DNA of 64,000 bases from Algoriphagus resistens (lineage in GTDB: Bacteria; Bacteroidota; Bacteroidia; Cytophagales; Cyclobacteriaceae): contig NZ_LMXN01000001.1 of NCBI RefSeq assembly GCF_001442615.1, positions 434,001 to 498,000 of the forward strand, written 5' to 3'. Numbering within the stretch: position 1 is the stretch's first letter; each line of letters starts with the position of its first letter. Positions 53,577 to 61,967 of the stretch are shown piece by piece. Below the pieces are notes generated by a model. The model made no database searches. It was not told where the DNA came from and saw nothing but the letters and a program-made list of their open reading frames with translations. A program made the translations under genes and the position numbers.

Positions 53577-56500
53577 ATGGAACAAAAACCTTTCATTATC
53601 TACAAATCCTCCGCCGGCTCTGGGAAGACCTATACGCTTACCTTGGAGTACCTCAAACTGGCCTTACAAAGTCCGCATGCTTTCAAGCAGATTCTCGCGG
53701 TGACCTTTACCAATAAGGCTACCCAGGAGATGAAGGAGCGGATAATAGAAGAGCTGAAAAGGCTAAGGAATCAGGTGAACCCGCTGGAGAAGATGGACGC
53801 AGAATTGATGGGCTCGCTGAAAGTCGATGAGGCAGGGCTGAACGTATTGGCGAAGCAGACGCTGACAGCGATTTTACATGATTACGGAAGATTTTCAGTC
53901 AGCACCATTGATAGTTTCTTTCAGAAAGTAGTTCGTGCTTTCGCCAGGGAGATAGATCTGAATGCCAAATTTGATGTGGAATTGGACCAGCTGGCTGTGC
54001 TGGAGCGCGTCGTGGACCGGGTGGTGATGCTTGTGATGGAAGATGAATTCCTTCACAAATGGTTGGTGGATTATGCCTATGAGCAGATCCAAAACGGAAA
54101 ATCCTGGGACATCAGACGTAATATCCGCGGTCTTGGTCAACAGATTTTCCAGGAAGATTTCAAGAAATATGCTCCTGAAATCAAGCAGTTTCTCAAGGAT
54201 AAGGAAAATATTACTTTACTACAGTCCTTCGTCAGGGAGCGCAAAAATGAGATAGTTGAAATTTCAAAGGATCTGGGAAAGCAGGCAGAATTGATCCGCA
54301 TTTCAACGGGTCTGGAATGGACCGATTTTGCCGGGGGCTCAAGGTCGTTTGCAAGACTGTTTGAAAAATTAGGGGATCGAAATCAGCCGGTACCCATTCT
54401 TACTGACTCCCAACTCGGAAAAATTGATAATCCCGATACCTGGTTTTCAAAGTCCAGCAAGCAGATTGATGCGATTTTAGCTGCCTATGACCAGGGGCTG
54501 AACCAGATTTTACATCAAATTGTGGCTTTGGCTTCCAAATGGAATACGCTGCAGGCAATTGCAAAGAACAGTTATGTCTATGGTGTTTTCCGAAATCTTC
54601 TCGATGAACTTACCCTGATCAAAGACGAAGAAAACATTCTCCTGATTTCGGATGCCAACGAATTTCTGAAGGAAATAACCAAAGGAAATGACACACCTTT
54701 TATCTATGAGAAAGTAGGGAATCAGTACAAAAACTACCTCATTGATGAGTTTCAGGATACTTCAGGCTTCCAGTGGGACAGTTTTAAACCGCTTTTGGAA
54801 AACTCACTTGGAAATGGCCAGACCAATTTGCTGGTCGGGGATGTGAAGCAGTCCATCTATCGTTGGCGGGGAGGAGAGATGAAATTACTGCTTTCCCAGG
54901 TGGAAGATGAACTGGGAAAGGAAACGGTTCAATTGGAGAACCTGGATACGAATTTTCGCAGTCTTCCAAATATTATCAATTTCAATAATGCGGTTTTCAA
55001 GGCTTTGCCAGCTTCTATGGAGCAGGCATTAAGTACGGCCTACGGTGTAGGGAATCCACAGATTCTTTCCCAGGCCTATTCAGATTCCTTTCAAAAGGTT
55101 TCCCCAAAAAAGGCAAAATCTGCATTCAAAGGTAAAGTGAAACTGGAGTTTGTAGATCCAAAAGATGAGGAAGAAGAGGGCAATTTCGATGAGTTGGTTC
55201 TGTCCAGGTTACCGGTATTGGTCATGGAACTGCAGGATCATGGGTATGAACTGGAAGACATCGCCTTTCTGGTCAGAAGAAAGTCGGAGGGAGAGGCTAT
55301 AGCAGATCACCTGATGAGGTATGGGGCAGATAATCCGGATCCCCGGTATAGCTTCGATGTGCTCTCGGATGAGTCTATGTACCTGGGTAAAGCAGCCTCG
55401 GTGAAAGCCCTGGTTTCCGGCTTCAATTACTTGCACAATCCAGCTGACAAAGTGCAGTATAAAACCATGTGGTATTACCTGGCGGTGCTGATGGACGCGC
55501 CGGTCAACCATGAACTTTTTGCCTTGGATAAAATGCCTTCATACCTGGAAAACAAGGTCAAAGCTTTTCAGGAAAAAGAGATATTGATGCTTCAGTTGCC
55601 TTTAATGGAAGCTTTGGAAGAGCTGATCAAAGTGCTCGGCTTGATGGAACTGGATTTGGAGAAAGCTTATATCTCGGGATTTAAGGAGGCTGTTTATGAC
55701 TTCACCGCAAACAACCGGGCTGATTTGAGCGGATTTCTGGAATGGTGGGAAATCAATAAGTCGAAGCGTACTGTGAAAATTCCCGACGGGCATAATGCGA
55801 TGAGGATCCTGACCATACATAAATCTAAAGGTCTGCAATTTAAAGTTGTTGTAATGCCTTTTCTGAAGTGGACGATCTTCGATACAACTAAGGGAAATGT
55901 AGTCTGGTCGCCTTTTGAGGATAGGGAAAAAGGACTTTCAGCTATCATTCCTTTGACCCTTAACGGTGGGCTGGCGAATTCGGATTTCAGGGAAACCTAT
56001 GCCGAAGAAGCGACTATGGCATACCTGGACAGTTTGAATATGCTATATGTCGCCCTCACCAGGGCAGAGGACGTGTTTATAGGTTATGTCCCTTATAAAG
56101 AGAAAATAGGATCGCAGAATTCTATGGAGGTTCAGCTACAGCAATTGGTCCAGTCACACATAGATCCGGATGCAAGTCTGCGTTTGATTTCATATTATGA
56201 CCCGTGGTCAAAAATATTCGAATTTGGAAATTGGCCGGATAATCAGGTGAAAAACTTACTTCCAAATCAGTCTCCCGAGCTTCGTTGGACCTATAAAAAC
56301 TGGTCTGAAGTCCTGACTTTAAAGAAGTATGCGGTGGATTTTTCTGCCGAAGGAATGGAGCATCGGAAGAAGCAGAAGTTTGGTTTGATAGTGCATGAGA
56401 TATTGGAGCTTTCTTCGGATAAACCGGCTGCTTTGCAGAATTTGCAGACATTTTACTTTGAAGGAAGATTGAATGAGACCGAAAAGCAACTTGTACAAAG

Positions 56501-56795
56501 CCAGCTGGAACATCTTTTCAAGGACCCGGTTTTTGCATCTTGGTTTGGGACAGAAGGAGTTTTATTGTCCGAGCAAGGGATTCTTCTTCCCGGAGGAAAG
56601 CAAAAAAGACCGGACCGCATTGTATTGAATGAAACAGAAGCGGTGGTTGTGGATTTTAAAACAGGGGAAGCCCAAGGCCGCTATGCTACCCAGGTTCGGG
56701 AGTACATGTCGCTTGTCTCAACCCTCTCTAAAAAGCCCACCAAAGGCTATTTATGTTATTTAGAAACAGGATTAATCGAGGAGGTTTATGCATAG
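53577..56795 (+). CDS. UvrD-type helicase/nuclease, AddA-like
   Basis: I start at the ATG at 53577 (MEQKPFIIY); an upstream TTG adds only six residues. The 1072-residue protein has the superfamily 1 helicase motifs: SSAGSGKTYTL (Walker A), FTNKATQEMKERI, YLIDEFQDTSGFQW (Walker B), LLVGDVKQSIYRWRGG and ILTIHKSKGLQFKVV. A C-terminal PD-(D/E)XK nuclease follows: RPDRIVLNETEAVVVDFKTG and QVREYM. With the next gene it should form an AddAB-like double-strand break resection enzyme. The two genes overlap by 8 bp. Confidence 0.9.
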   Translation: MEQKPFIIYKSSAGSGKTYTLTLEYLKLALQSPHAFKQILAVTFTNKATQEMKERIIEELKRLRNQVNPLEKMDAELMGSLKVDEAGLNVLAKQTLTAILHDYGRFSVSTIDSFFQKVVRAFAREIDLNAKFDVELDQLAVLERVVDRVVMLVMEDEFLHKWLVDYAYEQIQNGKSWDIRRNIRGLGQQIFQEDFKKYAPEIKQFLKDKENITLLQSFVRERKNEIVEISKDLGKQAELIRISTGLEWTDFAGGSRSFARLFEKLGDRNQPVPILTDSQLGKIDNPDTWFSKSSKQIDAILAAYDQGLNQILHQIVALASKWNTLQAIAKNSYVYGVFRNLLDELTLIKDEENILLISDANEFLKEITKGNDTPFIYEKVGNQYKNYLIDEFQDTSGFQWDSFKPLLENSLGNGQTNLLVGDVKQSIYRWRGGEMKLLLSQVEDELGKETVQLENLDTNFRSLPNIINFNNAVFKALPASMEQALSTAYGVGNPQILSQAYSDSFQKVSPKKAKSAFKGKVKLEFVDPKDEEEEGNFDELVLSRLPVLVMELQDHGYELEDIAFLVRRKSEGEAIADHLMRYGADNPDPRYSFDVLSDESMYLGKAASVKALVSGFNYLHNPADKVQYKTMWYYLAVLMDAPVNHELFALDKMPSYLENKVKAFQEKEILMLQLPLMEALEELIKVLGLMELDLEKAYISGFKEAVYDFTANNRADLSGFLEWWEINKSKRTVKIPDGHNAMRILTIHKSKGLQFKVVVMPFLKWTIFDTTKGNVVWSPFEDREKGLSAIIPLTLNGGLANSDFRETYAEEATMAYLDSLNMLYVALTRAEDVFIGYVPYKEKIGSQNSMEVQLQQLVQSHIDPDASLRLISYYDPWSKIFEFGNWPDNQVKNLLPNQSPELRWTYKNWSEVLTLKKYAVDFSAEGMEHRKKQKFGLIVHEILELSSDKPAALQNLQTFYFEGRLNETEKQLVQSQLEHLFKDPVFASWFGTEGVLLSEQGILLPGGKQKRPDRIVLNETEAVVVDFKTGEAQGRYATQVREYMSLVSTLSKKPTKGYLCYLETGLIEEVYA

Positions 56796-59652
56796 TTTTT
56801 TAAGAAATACAGCAAAGGAAATTCTTGAAAGCGGGGCAGATCTGCAGAAACTTACGGTCGTGTTGCCCAATAGACGTGCAGGATTGTTTTTTATCCAGCA
56901 TCTCGGAAGCCTGATTTCAGAACCTTCCTGGATGCCGGAAGTGAAAACGATCGAGGAGATCTTCTATGAATTGGCAGGAAACCGGCCGGCAGATGAGCTG
57001 ACCTTAATTTTTGAACTGTTTCGTGTATATCAGGATCTCAACCCGGAGGCTGAGACCTTTGATCGGTTTTATTTCTGGGGGGAAATGATCCTCAAGGATT
57101 TCAATGATGTAGACCAGTTTATGGCTGATGCCGGCAAGCTCTACCATCACTTGTCCGAAATCAAGGAACTGGAGTCGGATCTGAGCTTTCTGAACGAAAG
57201 TCAAGTCGAGTTGATCAGGCAATTCTGGTCTTCTTTCGTTCGTCAGGACAGGGAACACCAGGAGAAATTTTTGAAGTTCTGGCAGTTGCTCAGTCCGCTG
57301 TATACCAGTTTTCAAGGTTCTTTGGCTGTATCCGGCCTGGCATATCCGGGAATGCTTTATAGAAAAGTGGCAGAATCTCTGCATACAATCTCCCGCCCGG
57401 AAAAGATCCATCATTTTATAGGATTTAATGCTTTCACGAAGACCGAAGAGGTATTGTTGAAGCATTACCTGGCTGAATTTGATGCCCGGATCTATTGGGA
57501 TGTGGATGCCTATTATCTGGAAGATAAAGTACAGGAAGCAGGTCTGTTTTTCCGTGATTATCAAAAAGACAAGATATTTGGGCCTACTTTTCCAGAGCAC
57601 ATCCCATCTCAGATTGAAGACAGAAAGGCCAGCATAAAAACTTATGCTACTCCGCTGAAGACCAACCAGGCGAATCTGGTAGGCTCCATTTTAGAGAAAA
57701 TACCTTCAGGAGAAGCCTGGGAGGAAACCGTGGTGATATTGCCGGATGAACAGATGCTGTTCCCGGTATTGCACACCTTGCCCGAGCAAGTGGATAAGGT
57801 AAACGTGACTATGGGCTATCCTGTGAAAAATGCTCCGGTCTATTCTTTTTTGGAGGCAGTTCTGGAAATGCAGCGGTTCATCAAGGAAGAGGATGGAAAG
57901 GTTTTATTTTATCATACTGCTGTCAAAAACCTGTTGAGTTCAATTTACCTAAAAAGCATAAATCCTGGCTTTGCTGAGAGACTATTGGAGGAAATGCAGC
58001 GTTTGAACCAAATTCATGTTTCTGCGGAAAAGCTGCATCAGGGCGGTTTGCTTTATCAGCTGATTTTCCAAAAGTTGGAGAACACTTCTCTTTTCTCCTA
58101 TTTGGCTGTTTTGATGGAAGCTCTTGCTGATCGCCTGAAAGAGGAGCCGTTACAGCGTTCCTATCTTTATCAGTGCTTTAAGCAGTTGACGCGTTTGAGG
58201 GAGATTTTTGAGGGCCAGGATATCCTTAGTATTAACAGGGAGTTTTTTATCCGGCTTTTTCGCCAGGTTTTCCGGGAGGTAAAACTGCCATTTGAGGGGG
58301 AGCCACTCCAAGGGTTGCAGATCATGGGTGTGCTGGAATCCCGGAACCTTGATTTTAAACGGGTGATCATCTGCACTATGAATGAGGATAGTTTCCCCCC
58401 TTCGGCGGGTTTGAACTCGATGATTCCATTCAATATCCGCAAGGCATTCGGTCTGCCGGTACAGGAGCAGAATGACTCGATTTATGCCTATACATTTTAT
58501 CGGCTTTTGCATAGCGCGGAGGAAGTCCACATGATTTACACCACGGCTTCTGATCAGGGAAAAGCCGGCGAGAAGAGCCGGTACATCCAGCAAATGGCAG
58601 TGGAGTTAGGAAGAGAAATGGAAGATGAAGTACTTTTTATTCCTATTGATCAGAAGGCACCGAAAGCTATCACCATTCAAAAGGACAATGAAGTTTTAGG
58701 CTTGCTGGACAAGTACCTCATGGATGAAAACGGATTTTCCCAAACTTCCTTTTCACCTTCGGCACTGAGTGTTTTCCTGGATTGCCGATTGAAATTTTAT
58801 CTGCAGTATCTGGCGAATATCCAGGAGAAACAGGAAGTAAGCGAAGAGATTGATGCAGCTGTTTTTGGGAATCTGGCCCACCTGAGTATGGAGATATTGT
58901 ATCAGGATTTTGCAAAACGAAAGGGTAGAGCTTTGGTGGAAAAGGGGGATTTTGATGAATTGAATAAGAATTGGGTTTTTCCGGCAATTGAAAAAGCCAT
59001 TCGTCAGTTCTATCATCTGGAAGGGGAGGCAGATACCAAACTGAACGGTCAGATGGCGATAGCCCGGGATGTACTTCAGAAATACCTGCATCAGATTTTG
59101 AACATTGATAGGGAATCTGCGCCATTTCGATTGATTTCTCTTGAAAAAGAGAAAAAATACACTGCAGGGATAGCGATAGAAACAGATAATGGAAAGCAGA
59201 CAGTTTCATTAAAGGGGATTATTGACCGGGTGGATGAGCACAATGGATCCGTAAGGTTGATAGACTATAAATCCGGGCAGGACAACAAGACCTTTCCTGA
59301 TATCCCTTCACTTTTTGATCGGGAAAATAAATCACGCAATAAGGCGGCGATGCAGACGATGTTTTATGGGTTGATCTATCAGGCGACACATCCTGAGAAC
59401 CTACTGCCCCTAAAACCTGCCATCTTCAACCTCAGGGAAATGTTTGGTGATGATTTCAATCCTTACCTGCAACAGAAACTGCCCAGAAAGGAAGGGGTTG
59501 AAGTCAATGATTACCGACAGTTTGAGCAGGAATACATCGCCGGATTAAAGGAACTGCTGGAGGATATCTACAATCCGGAAATCCCTTTTGACCAGACGGA
59601 GGACTTGAAGAAATGTGAATATTGTCCGTATAGGGAGCTATGCGGAAGGTAA
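56788..59652 (+). CDS. PD-(D/E)XK nuclease protein, AddB-like
   Basis: The 954-residue protein begins KLTVVLPNRRAGLFFIQHLG, an inactivated helicase-like N-terminal domain without a GxGKT loop. The C-terminal third carries a RecB-type nuclease (VFGNLAHLSMEILY, then GIIDRVDEHNGSVRLIDYKSG). It also has four cysteines placed as in AddB iron-sulfur clusters: one in FLDCRLKF and three in KKCEYCPYRELCGR at the C terminus. It is translationally coupled to the helicase gene. Expected role: partner in recombinational repair end processing. Confidence 0.9.
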   Translation: MHSFLRNTAKEILESGADLQKLTVVLPNRRAGLFFIQHLGSLISEPSWMPEVKTIEEIFYELAGNRPADELTLIFELFRVYQDLNPEAETFDRFYFWGEMILKDFNDVDQFMADAGKLYHHLSEIKELESDLSFLNESQVELIRQFWSSFVRQDREHQEKFLKFWQLLSPLYTSFQGSLAVSGLAYPGMLYRKVAESLHTISRPEKIHHFIGFNAFTKTEEVLLKHYLAEFDARIYWDVDAYYLEDKVQEAGLFFRDYQKDKIFGPTFPEHIPSQIEDRKASIKTYATPLKTNQANLVGSILEKIPSGEAWEETVVILPDEQMLFPVLHTLPEQVDKVNVTMGYPVKNAPVYSFLEAVLEMQRFIKEEDGKVLFYHTAVKNLLSSIYLKSINPGFAERLLEEMQRLNQIHVSAEKLHQGGLLYQLIFQKLENTSLFSYLAVLMEALADRLKEEPLQRSYLYQCFKQLTRLREIFEGQDILSINREFFIRLFRQVFREVKLPFEGEPLQGLQIMGVLESRNLDFKRVIICTMNEDSFPPSAGLNSMIPFNIRKAFGLPVQEQNDSIYAYTFYRLLHSAEEVHMIYTTASDQGKAGEKSRYIQQMAVELGREMEDEVLFIPIDQKAPKAITIQKDNEVLGLLDKYLMDENGFSQTSFSPSALSVFLDCRLKFYLQYLANIQEKQEVSEEIDAAVFGNLAHLSMEILYQDFAKRKGRALVEKGDFDELNKNWVFPAIEKAIRQFYHLEGEADTKLNGQMAIARDVLQKYLHQILNIDRESAPFRLISLEKEKKYTAGIAIETDNGKQTVSLKGIIDRVDEHNGSVRLIDYKSGQDNKTFPDIPSLFDRENKSRNKAAMQTMFYGLIYQATHPENLLPLKPAIFNLREMFGDDFNPYLQQKLPRKEGVEVNDYRQFEQEYIAGLKELLEDIYNPEIPFDQTEDLKKCEYCPYRELCGR

Positions 59653-59757
59653 CCATTCCTCTGTTTAAACATGGGTTTCAACTGTCAGATAGCCTGCGGC
59701 GAACTGAGTTGGGAAGCATAGCGCAATTAACTGATCAAGCAACCGTGTAGCGCTTGG

Positions 59758-59810
59758 GTCATGCTCGATTTCAACAGTGGAAACCGGACGATGAGCTCAT
59801 GGAGCTCATC
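59758..59810. repeat. Half-copy of the 63-bp element and a perfect hairpin
   Basis: GTCATGCTCGATTTCA at 59758-59773 is identical to 16 bases at the end of copy A, and the preceding 15 or so bases align loosely. Just after it, GATGAGCTC (59790-59798) and GAGCTCATC (59802-59810) form a 9-bp hairpin with a 3-base loop between the convergent addB and barrel genes; it lacks a T-run. Confidence 0.55.
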
Positions 59811-59819
59811 CATACACGT

Positions 59820-60443
59820 TCAATACATAATTCCCAACCGGAGTACAAGACTGCGGAACAGAAAGCTGTTTTCTGTCATAGAACTATACCCTGGAGGCAG
59901 TTTGTCTGAAGCGATTGTTTGTATTCCGGGACTTGACAAGCTTCCCCGAAAATGAGTGATTTCCTGCCTTTTGTAGGCAAGACTGAATGAAAAGGCGGTT
60001 TTGCTTTTTAAAGAAGGAAAGCTGATGCCCACAGAGGGACTGACTAAAAATCCACCTTTATACCAGCTTTTGCTCCATTCATCACTCACTTTTTTCTCCA
60101 ATACCGCAGTGCCACCCCCCAGATCCAGGCCCCCAAAAAAGTTAGGTTTTCCATCTTTTCCCAGAAATCCCCGCCATCCCAGTGCGATTGGAATAATCGA
60201 GATATCGTTGTATTGATCAAATCCGACAGAAAATCCCACCACCTGGTTTTTGGAGACACGCACACCATGGAAACTCATGAGACTGACATCAACCCGCCTT
60301 TTATAATTCCCGTCCCATTGCTCTTCGCTGCGGCCCACCAAGGCACCGATTTCAGTCTGTCCAAAGTATAATTTATCCTGGGCAGTACCTTTGAGACTGA
60401 ACAGAAGAATCCCTGAGAAGAAAAGTACTAAAATTCTATTCAT
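59820..60443 (-). CDS. Hypothetical exported, barrel-like protein
   Basis: I choose the ATG at 60443 (MNRILVLFFSGILLF), which gives a good signal peptide; a longer frame adds 37 unconvincing residues inside the upstream gene. The mature 190 residues show alternating hydrophobic strands (VVGFSVGFDQYNDISIIPIA, then GWRGFLGKDGKPNFFGGLDL and FSFSLAYKRQEITHFRG) ending in VLRLGIMY, which suggests a small outer-membrane barrel. It starts 7 bp after the LVIVD gene's stop, so the two form one unit. Confidence 0.7.
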   Translation of the reverse strand: MNRILVLFFSGILLFSLKGTAQDKLYFGQTEIGALVGRSEEQWDGNYKRRVDVSLMSFHGVRVSKNQVVGFSVGFDQYNDISIIPIALGWRGFLGKDGKPNFFGGLDLGGGTAVLEKKVSDEWSKSWYKGGFLVSPSVGISFPSLKSKTAFSFSLAYKRQEITHFRGSLSSPGIQTIASDKLPPGYSSMTENSFLFRSLVLRLGIMY

Positions 60444-60450
60444 TGGTAGA

Positions 60451-61701
60451 TTAATAAAAATTAATTGGGTTTTTAACCTGGATACAGCTGAGTTTTTTAA
60501 GTTGGGATGGATTACTATAATCAAATTGGCATACCCCATCCGGGCCAATGACAATTAGGGATTTGGGTCCGGGGATAAGGTCTACTGACTTTTGATCGGT
60601 TAGAAACTCAAGTTGGTTTTGGTCAATGGCCATCACATCGCCTACATTAAAGCTTTTCAGCCCATGGGTTCCCTCGGCTATAAAGAGGTATTCTCCTGCC
60701 AGTCCCAATCCGTGGGGGTTGAGCATAGGGTAGGACTTCTTAAGGGTTGGGTTATAGAGGTCTTTGATGTCGATCACCTGAAGTTCATTTGCGCCATTCC
60801 AACATGTATTGCCATTCCTCAGCGTCACAAAGGCATAATCGTCATTGACTACCACCGGGTCACAAGCCTGGACATGCTCGTACACGGCCATGCGGGTAGG
60901 GGAATTCGGAGTGCTGGCATCATAGATGTGCATACCGACATTGGATCCGATAAATAGCTTGTCCCCAAAAGGAAAGATTGTTTCGATTCCCCAGCCCAGG
61001 TCAATGGGTTTGACAAAAGAAGGGTCTGCCGGCTGTGCTACATCAAATACACGCAAGGTAGATTGATCTACCGCATATAAGTGTTCATTTGAAAGTGTAA
61101 ATCTAGCCATAGATCCACCTGTGCCATAGTTTTGGGAAGCGGCTGATAAATTGGCAGAAAAACTCATGCTAGCATCCATCATCCATCCACCCTCCATCAG
61201 CCAATCAGGGTTTTCTGTAGTGATAACCGTGTCTTTAAATGTGATGATTTCTCCGGTCTGGTGATAATACATATGGGTAAAGACATCTTCTACCCGTTTG
61301 ATAAGCTGGATGTTGGCAATTTTACTGATGTCAAAAGCCAATAGATCAACATAATTGTCCGCGTAAAGGATGTTTCCATTGACAGCCATGTCTACATTAC
61401 CCGCAATGGGTATAAAGCTTAAATTGATGGGGTTGGCAGGATCTTCATTGTCCAGGATGTGAATTCCCTTAGTAGGCTCATTGATAAAAAGATAATCCCC
61501 GTAAATGTAAATTTTACCCGGATTATCTAGCGGTTTAGCAGGCTCAGTAGTGATGGTTCTTGCCCTGATGTCACTCATTTCATAGTAAACAGGCATCATC
61601 GTGTGATAGGTGTATGAGGTCGTGACTTCATCATGGCAGGAAGAAAATACCAAAACCGACAGCAAGAAGAGTAGGGAGTAGTGCGTAAAGATGGATTTCA
61701 T
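60451..61701 (-). CDS. LVIVD-repeat lipoprotein
   Basis: The 416-residue protein has a lipoprotein signal (LLFLLSVLVFSSC). It is then built of LVIVD/beta-propeller repeats of about 45 residues: KIYIYGDYLFINEPTKGIHI, LDNEDPANPINLSFIP, LYAVDQSTLRVFDVAQPADP, LFIGSNVGMHIYDASTPNSP and LQVIDIKDLYNPTLKKSYP. Such proteins are surface or periplasmic propellers of unknown binding partner. The barrel-like gene follows by 7 bp, and the product is likely delivered to the same envelope site. Confidence 0.87.
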   Translation of the reverse strand: MKSIFTHYSLLFLLSVLVFSSCHDEVTTSYTYHTMMPVYYEMSDIRARTITTEPAKPLDNPGKIYIYGDYLFINEPTKGIHILDNEDPANPINLSFIPIAGNVDMAVNGNILYADNYVDLLAFDISKIANIQLIKRVEDVFTHMYYHQTGEIITFKDTVITTENPDWLMEGGWMMDASMSFSANLSAASQNYGTGGSMARFTLSNEHLYAVDQSTLRVFDVAQPADPSFVKPIDLGWGIETIFPFGDKLFIGSNVGMHIYDASTPNSPTRMAVYEHVQACDPVVVNDDYAFVTLRNGNTCWNGANELQVIDIKDLYNPTLKKSYPMLNPHGLGLAGEYLFIAEGTHGLKSFNVGDVMAIDQNQLEFLTDQKSVDLIPGPKSLIVIGPDGVCQFDYSNPSQLKKLSCIQVKNPINFY

Positions 61702-61967
61702 GTAGATCGAGTTTAGCGGTAGAAATGTATATATTCTTTATACGAAACCGAACAATAATATGCTACACAGGAAGTTAGGGAAATTTGATTTTATATTAAT
61801 CTTCTCTGTAAGCCCCGGAATCAGCTTAGGTTTGCGCTAAAGATTCCTGAGCTATTTTTTTATTAGAAGGAAATTTACTAGGCTGAAATTAAAGCCACTG
61901 ATCAAAATCATACCCCTGGATTTTCAATTTTCTTTACCTTCAAGGCCTGAAATAACCAGTCATTCAA
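61702..61967. promoter_or_regulatory. Divergent intergenic region with hairpin
   Basis: GGAATC (61817-61822) pairs with GATTCC (61842-61847), with TTAG/CTAA inside, and a run of seven T begins at 61855. It lies between the divergent LVIVD and PQQ-dehydrogenase genes and may be an attenuator in the leader of the rightward gene. Confidence 0.4.
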